Shown here one piece after another: positions 8,035 through 16,064 of a DNA stretch of 64,000 nucleotides (position 1 is its first letter; each line of letters begins with the position of its first letter). The notes beneath the pieces were generated by a model that worked only from the letters and a program-made list of their open reading frames with translations, made no database searches and was not told the origin of the DNA. Made by a program: the position numbers and the translations under genes. The stretch comes from CADDYT01 sp035294125 (GTDB lineage: Bacteria > Chloroflexota > Ktedonobacteria > Ktedonobacterales > Ktedonobacteraceae). Location of the stretch: positions 153,480 through 217,479 of the forward strand of contig DATGLM010000078.1 in the NCBI GenBank assembly GCA_035294125.1, given 5' to 3'.

Positions 8035-8604
8035 TTACGCTTTCTGCCCCAGGAATTGCAAGACGGCCTGCTGGATGCCGACCATTGCCTGGTAGCCAGC
8101 CTCGCTCATGTCGTCATAGCCGACGAGATGGAGCACACCATGTGAGAGCAGGTAGAGCAGTTCGTAGCCTGCGGAATGCCCGGCTTCGGCGGCCTGTTGT
8201 TGCACAGTGGGCCAGGAGATGACGACATCGCCCAGGTTTGTCATCAGTTCTGGAGGGGTTACAAAGGGTGTCGTGCTCTGGGCGGCTTCCGCGCCTTCCT
8301 GTGGCTGCCAGAGTTGCTCGGCGGGGGCGTTGACCAGCGGCCTCTCTAAGAGGGGAAACGAGAGGACGTCGGTGGGCTTGTTCATCTGACGGTACTGCTT
8401 ATTCATATCCTTGATTGTCTCGTCGCTGGTAATGAGCAGTGTCAGCATGACGGGCTTGTGTATTCCCGCCTCTTGCAGCGTGCGCTCAATGGTCTGATCC
8501 AGTGGGAGAGCGTCCAGCAGTTCCTGCACCCTGGCATTTGCCTCATCGTTGCCGGTATCGATGTACAGTTCGAGTTCGGGATGGTTGTCTTGTTTCTCTG
8601 TCAT
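8035..8604 (-). CDS. ybeY: Endoribonuclease YbeY (rRNA maturation factor)
   Basis: 189 residues from the ATG at 8604. The UPF0054 core shows LLITSDETIKDMNKQYRQM, then the anchor motif TDVLSFP, the strand GDVVISWPTV and the metal site HGVLHLVGYDD. Normally the last residue of H-x3-H-x5-H is His; here it is Asp, which could still bind zinc. An insertion of about 25 residues follows TDVLSFP. It processes 16S rRNA ends and helps ribosome quality control. A GTG start at 8676 would add 24 unrelated residues and run into the hairpin, so it was not chosen. Confidence 0.92.
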   Translation of the reverse strand: MTEKQDNHPELELYIDTGNDEANARVQELLDALPLDQTIERTLQEAGIHKPVMLTLLITSDETIKDMNKQYRQMNKPTDVLSFPLLERPLVNAPAEQLWQPQEGAEAAQSTTPFVTPPELMTNLGDVVISWPTVQQQAAEAGHSAGYELLYLLSHGVLHLVGYDDMSEAGYQAMVGIQQAVLQFLGQKA

Positions 8605-8642
8605 CTCAAAAAACCTATCAAAAAAGAATACCTCCGCCTGTC

Positions 8643-8679
8643 GAGGTGCTGTTTTCCTGTTCGGAGATCTCAGCACCTC
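8643..8679 (-). promoter_or_regulatory. Hairpin between rpsU and ybeY
   Basis: GAGGTGCT (8643-8650) pairs with AGCACCTC (8672-8679) around a 21-nt loop. There is no U-tract, so partial termination, processing or attenuation that lowers ybeY relative to rpsU is possible rather than full termination. Confidence 0.4.
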
Positions 8680-8703
8680 TTCACGGAGGCTAAAGCTGCT
8701 CTC

Positions 8704-8886
8704 TTATCGTGCTTTCGCGGTCTTGCGGCGCTTCGCCGCCTCTTTCTTCTTGCGTTTGACGCTCGGCTTCTCATAGTGTTCACGACGCCGAGCTTCGGCG
8801 AGAATGCCGTCCTGCTGGATTTTGCGGTTGAACCGCTTCAAAGCGGTCTCAAATGAATCGTTCTCGCCGATTTTGACTTCCGACAC
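8704..8886 (-). CDS. rpsU: 30S ribosomal protein bS21
   Basis: 60 residues, with the usual bS21 pattern: an acidic-hydrophobic N-terminus (SFETALKRFNRKI), then RRREHYEKPS and a Lys/Arg-rich tail. It binds the 16S 3' region and affects initiation. The start is GTG with GGGAGG 6 nt upstream. It is the first gene of an rpsU-ybeY-dgkA-kinase series and has a consensus promoter. Confidence 0.97.
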   Translation of the reverse strand: MSEVKIGENDSFETALKRFNRKIQQDGILAEARRREHYEKPSVKRKKKEAAKRRKTAKAR

Positions 8887-8954
8887 CAGATTCCCTCCCC
8901 TCGCGGCCTGTTTTCAAGAGAGGCATTGGCCCTATCTTGTTGACCTGCGCAAAA

Positions 8955-8983
8955 ATTATAGTCCAGCCCTTTTACTGTGTCAA
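8955..8983 (-). promoter_or_regulatory. Full-consensus sigma-70 promoter of rpsU
   Basis: Minus strand: -35 TTGACA (8978-8983), 17-bp spacer, -10 TATAAT (8955-8960), a perfect match. The -35 sits inside the last codons of the upstream flippase-like gene. Confidence 0.93.
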
Positions 8984-10153
8984 GGTTTTTTGTTCGTTTT
9001 CTCGCCGCCGGGATTGCTTTGTCGTCTGCCGACCAAAGGCGATAAGGAAGACGACGAAGCCGATTGCCAGGACGCTGAGCAGGCTAATGGTGCGGTCAAG
9101 CAGGATGGCGGCAGCCGCGAGGCTCTGGTTAGTGGGCGCAAAGAGGGCAATCATAGCAAACATGCCGGCCTCCACCAGCCCTACTCCGCCGCCTGTAAAG
9201 GGAACGATGGTCAGCAGGGCCTCGCCGAGGGCGATGAAGCAGGCAGCCGTCAGAATGTGCAATACGTTGCCGCCGATCAGACTGAGAGAGAGGGCGACAA
9301 AGAAAAAACGCAGCCCTTCACAGGCCCAGACGCCAACCGTGAGCGCTGCCAGCAGGGGCAGGCGTTGAAATGAACCCAGAGTACCTTCCTGGAAATTCGT
9401 GTAGTGACTCCGCAGGCGCGCCGGGATGATGCGGGCGATGTAGCGGCGCAACAGGCGCAACAGGAAGAGGCCGATGATGCCAGCGATCACCAGTCCCAGC
9501 GTCACGAACAGGGCGAGACGCAACTGCGCGGGCAGGTTGGCGTGCAGGCTGATGATAATGGCGGAGACAAAGAGCAGCAGCAGGACGATCAGATCCAGCA
9601 GTCGCTCTGCCAGCACGGTGCCGAAGCCGCGTGCCGTTGATACTCCTATGTCCTGGCGCAGTAAATAGGCGCGGTAGAGGTCGCCCAGTTTAGCCGGAAC
9701 GACCCCGTTCGCAAAGAAGGAGATATAGACGATCTCCGTCAGCTTCGGCAGGCCGGGCAACCGGATGCCATTGGACGGCGTAAAGCCTGCATTTTCCAGC
9801 AGCAAGCGCCAGCGCAGGGCGCGTAGGGGAAACGAGAGATAGTAGATGAGAAAGGCTGTCAGGAAAAGCAGCAGGTTGGCAGCAAAGATGGCTGCCCAGG
9901 TCTTTGCCGGGTTGATGTTGAGCTTTTGCGCTGAGTAGATCAGCAGTGCCAGCACGATCAGCAATGGCACGAGCGTGCGCCAGTTGAGGAGCCGCCTGCC
10001 GAGCGAAAGCTGCTCGCGGGTAATTTCCGCGTCTCCTGTCGCGCTCTCTAGCGCCTCGTGCTCAATGCTGCCTGCCTGGAGCAGTGTGATTTCCTGCTCA
10101 TCTTTCGTTGTTTCAGCCTCTGAAAGAGAGGTGTTAATCGGCTCGTTGTCCAT
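8972..10153 (-). CDS. Lysylphosphatidylglycerol synthase TM-like (flippase/AglD-type) membrane protein
   Basis: 393 residues. A 60-residue acidic cytoplasmic N-terminus precedes about 8 transmembrane segments. PF03706-like features include FPLRALRWRLLLENAG, an Arg-rich loop after the second helix, VPAKLGDLYRAYLL, and PFTGGGVGLVEAGMFAMI near the C-terminus. Members translocate or transfer lipids and glycolipids; the exact role is unknown. It lies next to an O-antigen ligase and a sugar-nucleotide epimerase on the same strand, which fits envelope glycan or lipid work. Confidence 0.82.
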   Translation of the reverse strand: MDNEPINTSLSEAETTKDEQEITLLQAGSIEHEALESATGDAEITREQLSLGRRLLNWRTLVPLLIVLALLIYSAQKLNINPAKTWAAIFAANLLLFLTAFLIYYLSFPLRALRWRLLLENAGFTPSNGIRLPGLPKLTEIVYISFFANGVVPAKLGDLYRAYLLRQDIGVSTARGFGTVLAERLLDLIVLLLLFVSAIIISLHANLPAQLRLALFVTLGLVIAGIIGLFLLRLLRRYIARIIPARLRSHYTNFQEGTLGSFQRLPLLAALTVGVWACEGLRFFFVALSLSLIGGNVLHILTAACFIALGEALLTIVPFTGGGVGLVEAGMFAMIALFAPTNQSLAAAAILLDRTISLLSVLAIGFVVFLIAFGRQTTKQSRRRENEQKTLTQ

Positions 10154-10163
10154 ATCCCATAGT

Positions 10164-10652
10164 TTACCAGAAGTTCATTACAGACATATTGCAATCCCAA
10201 TTATTGTAATGCCAGAAGCTTCCCGGCTCGTGGCTTCCGCGTTCTGGAAGGTGCTTGTTTGATTGACCGGCGGCATGATGATAGACACCAGAACGAGCTT
10301 TGAGCAGATCGGCAATCGTTGCCTGTTTTTCCCGACTCGTCAATATCGGCTCGTTGTCATCGATACCCGGCTCTTCCAGTGTCTGCGTGAGATGGAACTT
10401 GCCCTCGTGAAGAGCTTGACCGAAAAGGCTGCTCAGAAGGCTCTTACGTATGGAGTGGCAGGGAAGGCGGCGCGCACTATCCCCCCATTCGAACAGAATC
10501 TTACCATCTGTGATCACGAGGACAGCCGCCGAGCTTGCAGCCTGCGCCCGCTCCCGTGCGATATGTAGTTGCTGCGTCGACCATCCTACGTCTTCCGGGG
10601 AGGAAATGTACTCCCAGGTCGCGTCTGGATACTCTCTATTCTGTTGCATCAT
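10164..10652 (-). pseudogene. Truncated serine hydrolase (class C beta-lactamase/DD-peptidase family)
   Basis: 162 codons remain. The Ser-x-x-Lys nucleophile is seen as SIRKSLLS at about residues 67-74 and the Tyr-x-Asn-like motif as HYNNWD near residue 147. The frame then stops at once, whereas the family runs to 350-400 residues with a C-terminal KTG-type motif. The 3' half is missing and the next gene starts 10 nt later. A deletion remnant is the simplest reading. The 5' end overlaps the O-antigen ligase gene by 17 nt. Confidence 0.6.
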
Positions 10653-12303
10653 CGTCTGGCCTTGCTTTCACTGCCTCTAAACGGATCAGGGCGATCAGGA
10701 GTAACGCGATCAGGTTGGTCATACTGTGGACATAGAGGTCATCGACCAGGTTATGCACACAGACGGTGAGCAGGGAAGCCAGCAGCCCTATTGCCAGCGC
10801 CCGATCGTTGGTAAGCTCAAACAGCGTAGCTTGCCCACTCTGAGAACGGTAATACTGCGTCAACTGCGGTGGGTGCAGAAGCAGGTAGAGCTTTTGACGT
10901 GTTCCGACGGGTGGAACTACCATTCTTCTCTCCATGCCCTGTTGCGCTTTTACCTGCCTGTATTTGTGATGAATTGCCCGGTAAGCGGAGCCACCCATGA
11001 TAAACATAGTTGCCAGGAAAGTTAAGAAGGCGAACAGGCCGATGATGCCGGTTTCCGCTGCGATGTTGATGTAGTAGTTGTGGGCGTGGCCCAGAGAGTT
11101 CACGAAGATTGTGATGTAGTACTGGGGGTAGGCGTCGGGATAGTTGCCGATGCCGACACCCAGGATGGGATGGGTGAGAAACATATTGATGCCCGCGATC
11201 CAGTGGGCGAGGCGTTCGGCTGTCGAGTAATCCTGGGCGCTGGGGTTGGTGAAGGAAAACTGATAGGTGCCCAGGATATGGGCAATGGGAAGCAGCAAGG
11301 AAGTTGGCAGCACACTGGCAAGGAAAAGGCCCACCATGCCGAGGAAGCCGATTGCCAGCAGGCCGAAGACGGAGCGCAGGCGCGGCATGCCAATGAAGAC
11401 GATGAAGACGATGGCGGCGGCCAGGGCGATTTCGCCGCCCCGTGACTGTGTAAGCAACTCCACATAGAGCAGTATGAGCGTGGTCACTCCGGCAAAGCTG
11501 CGCAGCAGCCAGCCGCGACCAAGCAGCGCGAGGGCCAGCGCGACGACCAGCGTCATATTGATGTAGCCGGCAAAGGGATTGGGCTGGCCGAAGGTGCCGT
11601 AGACGCGCAGGCTGGCATCGCGTAAGAAGTTGGCAGGCCCCAGATTGAGAAAGTACTGGGCGTAGCCATAAAATGCCTGCGTGATGGCTGCCAGGAAGGT
11701 CAAGACGATAAGCGCCCAGATCTGTTTGCGCGTGCGCAGATATTGCGATCCAATCAGGATGATGACCAGGAATTCCGTCCATTTGACGATCTCTTTGAGG
11801 CTCGAAGCGAGGTTGATGGCGACAAGCATGGAGATCAGCATGACGCCTAGCAGGACGACGGTGGCGAGAACGAAGTAGCGCGGCACCTGCAAACGATCGT
11901 GGTCGCGTGGCCCTGATAGTGGTTGGGTGGGTGTTGGATAGAGCACGAAACTCAGCAGCCAACCGGCGGCCAGGAAAGCAACGAGAAAATCCGCGCTGTT
12001 CAGATTGGCCGTGCCGATGGCAATGGAATCCAGCGACCCCCAGGGCACTGCGAGCGGCATAAGGTAGAGGGCGACACGCGGACGCACCATGCAGAGCACC
12101 AGCGCGAGTAAATAGAGCGGCAGGCGAACATTCCAGGGTTCTGGTAACGCGAGCAGCATGAAAAGGGCAAGCAAGGCCCCGATCAAACCAACCAGATTTG
12201 CTGGCGAAATACGCGAACGATACGAATGGAACACTGCGGCTATTGTGTCAAGCCATGAATCGTGGCGAATGCTCTCCCATTCACCAACGCCGGGAATATT
12301 CAT
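10636..12303 (-). CDS. O-antigen ligase / polymerase family membrane protein (Wzy_C)
   Basis: 555 residues with 11-12 hydrophobic segments. The Wzy_C signatures are TQSRGGEIALA (about residues 264-274) and AHNYYINIAAETG, which holds the conserved His. A large periplasmic loop lies between them. Such proteins join or polymerise undecaprenol-linked glycans at the outer face of the membrane. Chloroflexota usually lack LPS, so a cell-surface polysaccharide is the likely product (inference). The ribosome site is weak. It follows the UDP-sugar epimerase by 39 nt. Confidence 0.85.
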   Translation of the reverse strand: MNIPGVGEWESIRHDSWLDTIAAVFHSYRSRISPANLVGLIGALLALFMLLALPEPWNVRLPLYLLALVLCMVRPRVALYLMPLAVPWGSLDSIAIGTANLNSADFLVAFLAAGWLLSFVLYPTPTQPLSGPRDHDRLQVPRYFVLATVVLLGVMLISMLVAINLASSLKEIVKWTEFLVIILIGSQYLRTRKQIWALIVLTFLAAITQAFYGYAQYFLNLGPANFLRDASLRVYGTFGQPNPFAGYINMTLVVALALALLGRGWLLRSFAGVTTLILLYVELLTQSRGGEIALAAAIVFIVFIGMPRLRSVFGLLAIGFLGMVGLFLASVLPTSLLLPIAHILGTYQFSFTNPSAQDYSTAERLAHWIAGINMFLTHPILGVGIGNYPDAYPQYYITIFVNSLGHAHNYYINIAAETGIIGLFAFLTFLATMFIMGGSAYRAIHHKYRQVKAQQGMERRMVVPPVGTRQKLYLLLHPPQLTQYYRSQSGQATLFELTNDRALAIGLLASLLTVCVHNLVDDLYVHSMTNLIALLLIALIRLEAVKARPDDDATE

Positions 12304-12342
12304 GATGTTCTGTTTCTATCTATATAAGGGGGCTGACCCCTG

Positions 12343-13293
12343 CTATGAGACAGTCGATAACTTCGTACTCTGATTACTGAACCATGCAATAGTGCGGCGC
12401 AGACCTTCCTCCATAGGAACCTTCAGGTCCCAGCCGAGCACCTGTCGCGCTTTAGAAATATCGGGACGGCGGCGTTCAGGATCATCGATGCGGCTGTCCT
12501 CGAAGAGAATATCCGAAGAGGCATTACAGAGACGAATGATCGTGTGAGCAAACTCCAGGACAGTGTGCTCTTCGGGGTTACCCAGATTGAAAACCTCGCC
12601 CGTGGTACCGGGGGTGAACATGGCGAGTAACAGACCTTCGATGAGGTCGCTGACGTAGCAGATGCTTCGTGTTCTGGAGCCATCTCCGTAGATGGTCAGC
12701 GGCTCGTTCTTGAGGGCCTGTGTGATGAAATTGGGGATCATGCGGCCATCACTAAACTGGCTATTGGGACCATAGGTGTTAAAGATGCGCACAATGCGGG
12801 CGTCGAGGTCGTACTGGCGCACATACTCCATCGTCAGCGTCTCGCCCAGTCGCTTGCTCTCATCGTAACAGGCACGCGGGCCGACCGGGTTGACGTTGCC
12901 CCAGTAGCCTTCGTATTGTGGATGAACCAGTGGGTCGCCGTAGACCTCCGAGGTGGATGAGACCAGAAAGTGTGCCTTCTGCCGCCGCGCCTGTTCCAGC
13001 ATATGATAGGTACCCTGGCTGTTGACCAGGATAGTTTCGATAGGGTGTTCCATGTAACCAACCGGACTGGCCGGGCTTGCCAGGTGGAAGATCGCCTCGG
13101 CCTCAAACTCGAAGGGCCGGGTCACGTCGTGTTCGATGAAGGTAAAAGATGGATGAGAACGCAGTGGGGCTATATTTTGCAACGAACCGGTCAGCAAGTT
13201 GTCCACGCACAGAACCTCGTGGCCTTCTTCCAGCAGCCGGGCACATAGATGGGAGCCGATGAAACCCGCTCCCCCGGTTACTACGACTTTCAA
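12343..13293 (-). CDS. NAD-dependent epimerase, UDP-glucuronate decarboxylase-like (UXS)
   Basis: 316 residues. An N-terminal Rossmann GGAGFIGSHL (residues 7-16) is followed by LASPASPVGYMEHPIETI, the catalytic YDESK (Tyr-x3-Lys) and RIFNTYGPNSQFSDGRMIPN, all typical of UDP-xylose synthase-type short-chain enzymes. It likely makes UDP-xylose from UDP-glucuronate for surface glycan. The start is TTG with GGAGG 6 nt upstream. It heads the run epimerase, O-antigen ligase, serine hydrolase remnant, flippase-like protein. Confidence 0.88.
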   Translation of the reverse strand: MKVVVTGGAGFIGSHLCARLLEEGHEVLCVDNLLTGSLQNIAPLRSHPSFTFIEHDVTRPFEFEAEAIFHLASPASPVGYMEHPIETILVNSQGTYHMLEQARRQKAHFLVSSTSEVYGDPLVHPQYEGYWGNVNPVGPRACYDESKRLGETLTMEYVRQYDLDARIVRIFNTYGPNSQFSDGRMIPNFITQALKNEPLTIYGDGSRTRSICYVSDLIEGLLLAMFTPGTTGEVFNLGNPEEHTVLEFAHTIIRLCNASSDILFEDSRIDDPERRRPDISKARQVLGWDLKVPMEEGLRRTIAWFSNQSTKLSTVS

Positions 13294-13583
13294 ACGCTAC
13301 CTCCAATTTCTCGAAAAAGATATACCCCTTTGCAGCATATCATATCGTGCAAGAGATGAAACTTTTGTTTGCAGGGATGGGGCCTATGGAAACATCTATT
13401 TGCACAGGCTGTTTCCCTGAGCGCCAGCAGCAAGCAAATAGAGTATGGGACTTGCCAGGCGCTGTCTTTTGGCATAATCTTTCTTATTGGCTAGACGAAT
13501 CGGGTGTTGATAGGTAACAGGACGGGACTCCCTTCGTACGGATGAGATGAAAAATGAAACACTACCTTTTCAGGAGGAGATCA

Positions 13584-14576
13584 ATGGCTCTTATTCTCTC
13601 ACGTAGTGACGTACAACGTTGTCTCACCATGCCGGAAGCTATTCAGGCGATGCGCGAAGCTTTCGGCGCGCTGCACAGGAGACAGGCGCAGATGCCGCAG
13701 CGGCTGGCTGTCGGGCTTCCAGAACAAGGAACAGCACTATTGATGCCCTCGTTATTACAAACGGCAGAAGATGAAGCTTTTAGCCTCAAAGTAATCACGG
13801 TGATGCCGCATAATTCGCTTCGCGGCCTGCCAGCCCTCCATGCCTCCGTGCTCCTGCTGGATGCCACTACAGGCAGGACAGAGGCTATTTTAGAGGGCGG
13901 CTGGCTGACTGCTATGCGTACCGGCGCTGTCTCCGGTCTGGCTACCGATCTGCTGGCTCGCGAGGATGCGAATGTGCTGGCGCTCTTTGGCGCGGGCGCT
14001 CAGGCCCCGACACAGCTCATTGCCATCGACGCCGTTCGCCCGCTGCGCGAGGTGCGTGTGGTCAACCGCAGCGATGCGCATTACGATCAACTGGTGAAAA
14101 CGGTGCATTCGATGCTTGGCGAGCAAAGCCCGGCTATTCGCCGTGCCGCTTCTGCCACTGAAGCTCTTGAGGGTGCCTCGCTTGTCGCCTGTGCCACCAC
14201 GACAACAACTCCCCTCTTTACCCGGCGCGACATTGAGCCAGGGACGCATATCAATGCTGTTGGCGCGTTCACCCCTGAAATGTGCGAGGTCGATCCTGAA
14301 ACCGTTGCTCATGCTCGCATCGTCGTGGATCAGCGCGAGGCGGCGCTGGCAGAGGCGGGCGATCTATTGCAGCCACTGGCGGCGGGTCGCATCTCCGGTT
14401 CCGAAACGTGGAGCGAATTGGGCGAGCTGGTGGCCGGGGCAAAGCCGGGCCGCCAGAATGAGGATGAGGTGACGCTCTTCAAGTCGGTTGGCCTTGCCGT
14501 GCAGGATCTCGCTGTGGCCGCGCAGGTGTATCGTAATGCGCGTCAACTGGGCGTAGGTATCGAGGTTGAGATTTAA
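13584..14576 (+). CDS. Ornithine cyclodeaminase / mu-crystallin family protein
   Basis: 330 residues. The N-terminal part has MPEAIQAMREAF and the substrate Arg/Lys regions MRTGAVSGLATDLLA; the NAD-binding motif is LFGAGAQAPTQLIAI (about residues 131-145). Members include ornithine cyclodeaminase, alanine dehydrogenase and ketimine reductases; the substrate is not set by sequence. Start: AGGAGG lies 6 nt before the ATG at 13584, while an in-frame ATG at 13554 lacks a site. The stop shares bases with the convergent CPBP gene (4-nt overlap). Confidence 0.88.
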   Translation: MALILSRSDVQRCLTMPEAIQAMREAFGALHRRQAQMPQRLAVGLPEQGTALLMPSLLQTAEDEAFSLKVITVMPHNSLRGLPALHASVLLLDATTGRTEAILEGGWLTAMRTGAVSGLATDLLAREDANVLALFGAGAQAPTQLIAIDAVRPLREVRVVNRSDAHYDQLVKTVHSMLGEQSPAIRRAASATEALEGASLVACATTTTTPLFTRRDIEPGTHINAVGAFTPEMCEVDPETVAHARIVVDQREAALAEAGDLLQPLAAGRISGSETWSELGELVAGAKPGRQNEDEVTLFKSVGLAVQDLAVAAQVYRNARQLGVGIEVEI

Positions 14577-15250
14577 TGCCGCTGGCGCCGCCAGAAGTGA
14601 TACATGACTTCGTCGCCGAGACTGAGAAAACCCCAGGTGGTGAGACCGTGGACGATGACGACACCAGGCAGCGAGTAGGGCTGTGGCTGCGCGAGGTAGA
14701 CGATGCTGAAGACAATACCGGCGAGGCCAACACCGGCAACGCTGCGCCAGCTCCATTTGCCCAGGCGATGGTATAGCGTGTACAGTACGGTGCTGACCAG
14801 CCAGCCCCAGCCGATCCAGCCTGTCCACTGCGCAACAGCGGTTAGCAGGAAGCCGCGAAAGAAGAGTTCTTCGGCTGGCGCGTTGATAATCAGGTAGAAA
14901 AAGGCTTGCAGGGTGTGGTCGCCGATGGTGGGACGGCGAAACCAGGGACCCACGATATTCATACGATAGGCGGCGGCAAACACGGCCATAGGGATGCCAA
15001 CGAGGAAGCCTACCAGAAGCTGCTCGTGCAGGTTATTGAGCGTCAGGCCGAGAAACGAGAGCGGCAGGTGGAAAATAATGATATACAGAAAAGGGATAAT
15101 GCTCAGGGGGAGAATACGCATCAACACATCAGGCCAGAGCCAGCGCCAGGTATCGGCAATGGTCGAACGAGCATATTCTGGAGATTTCATCGAGGACACA
15201 TTAGAACCCCTTCTGGGTAAAAAAATATCTTTTGCGGAATGAGCAGCCAT
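14573..15250 (-). CDS. CPBP family intramembrane metalloprotease
   Basis: 225 residues with about 7 hydrophobic segments. The Abi/CAAX signature is NAPAEELFFRGFLLTAV (Glu-Glu-x3-Arg, about residues 119-135), then YTLYHRLGKW and VIVHGLTTWG with later metal-ligand His residues. Members cleave prenylated or other membrane proteins or act in bacteriocin self-immunity. The ATG at 15250 sits inside one arm of a 16-bp inverted repeat that brackets its promoter, so it may be tightly regulated. Confidence 0.85.
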   Translation of the reverse strand: MAAHSAKDIFLPRRGSNVSSMKSPEYARSTIADTWRWLWPDVLMRILPLSIIPFLYIIIFHLPLSFLGLTLNNLHEQLLVGFLVGIPMAVFAAAYRMNIVGPWFRRPTIGDHTLQAFFYLIINAPAEELFFRGFLLTAVAQWTGWIGWGWLVSTVLYTLYHRLGKWSWRSVAGVGLAGIVFSIVYLAQPQPYSLPGVVIVHGLTTWGFLSLGDEVMYHFWRRQRH

Positions 15251-15313
15251 TGTTTTACACTTACCTTCCCGGACGAGTAATATTAACTATGCATTAAGTA
15301 AGTGTAAAACAAT
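15249..15313. repeat. 16-bp perfect inverted repeat bracketing the CPBP promoter
   Basis: ATTGTTTTACACTTAC (15249-15264) is repeated inverted at 15298-15313, centres 49 bp apart. The proximal arm covers the CPBP start codon and the distal arm covers the -35 element. The predicted transcript start near 15273 leaves the distal arm out of the mRNA, so the pair acts as DNA if it acts at all. Confidence 0.75.
15280..15308 (-). promoter_or_regulatory. Predicted promoter of the CPBP protease gene
   Basis: Minus strand: -35 TTTACA (15303-15308), 17-bp spacer, -10 TAATAT (15280-15285). Confidence 0.55.
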
Positions 15314-15327
15314 ATTGGCTGTCCTGT

Positions 15328-15993
15328 CTAGCGTTGCCTTTGCATCCTTTCTACCTGTGCCAGGCTCTCCTGCACCTCTTCCCGTGATAGGTTGCCGAGC
15401 AGGAGTTCGTCGTCACTTTTCGCCATCAGCCGATGGTAGAAAGCCATGCCTTCCTGTATCAGATCGGATGCTACCTCGTCTGCTCCGAGCATCTCAAAGA
15501 GCACATCCTCCGCTCTGGCAAAGCGCCCGGCCTTTTCATTGTACTGGAAAAGCCTCTGATTGGTTGCAAGCGGCAATTCGTATTCTGCCAGTCGCTGCAC
15601 AAGGTCATCGATGTTGGAAAAGAGGTCGAATCCGTCGATGCTCTTGCCGCGCAGGAACAGCTCTAAGAAGAGATTCAGCGCCTTGAGGTGGCGGTAGTAG
15701 CTCTCGTTCTGCTTATCCAGGCTGGCGTAAACATCACCCTCCGCCTTGAGCAGCGCCGCGACATAGAAGGCGAGTTCGACGTTCAGCACGCCATGTGGGG
15801 AGAGCATGCCAAGCAGCGTTTCCTCAGAGAGCGAGTTAATCAGGCCGGTAGTGAGCCCGGTAGCCTGGCGAAAAGCCTCATCGATGAGGATGAGTGCTTC
15901 CTCCTGCTGGTTGGCCTCTTGCAGGAAGATGATCCGGGCGAGAAATCTCCCCAGCCGTTCCGCCAGGCGAAGGATATAGTCTTTGTTTACCAT
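15328..15993 (-). CDS. DUF6483 family protein (TPR-like helical)
   Basis: 221 residues from the ATG at 15993 (VNKDYILRLAERLGRFLARI). It is all-helical and soluble and resembles DUF6483 proteins: LQEANQQEEALILIDEAFRQ, then GMLSPHGVLNVELAFYVA and ALLKAEGDVYASLDKQNES. No enzyme motif is seen. A start at 16018-16023 is possible but has no better ribosome site; both are weak. It lies 71 nt downstream of gltX and is probably read from the same message. Confidence 0.7.
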   Translation of the reverse strand: MVNKDYILRLAERLGRFLARIIFLQEANQQEEALILIDEAFRQATGLTTGLINSLSEETLLGMLSPHGVLNVELAFYVAALLKAEGDVYASLDKQNESYYRHLKALNLFLELFLRGKSIDGFDLFSNIDDLVQRLAEYELPLATNQRLFQYNEKAGRFARAEDVLFEMLGADEVASDLIQEGMAFYHRLMAKSDDELLLGNLSREEVQESLAQVERMQRQR

Positions 15994-16064
15994 ATGTTTC
16001 TCGGCATTTGAGACGGGCATCAATCCAGTAGCTTCTTAAGAGGCGAGTATGATGCCTGCACAAT

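Noticed and set aside
10817..11962. 381-codon minus-strand frame within the O-antigen ligase gene
   Set aside because: Same-strand alternative frame, Arg/His/Pro-rich, no membrane segments; the ligase frame has family motifs.
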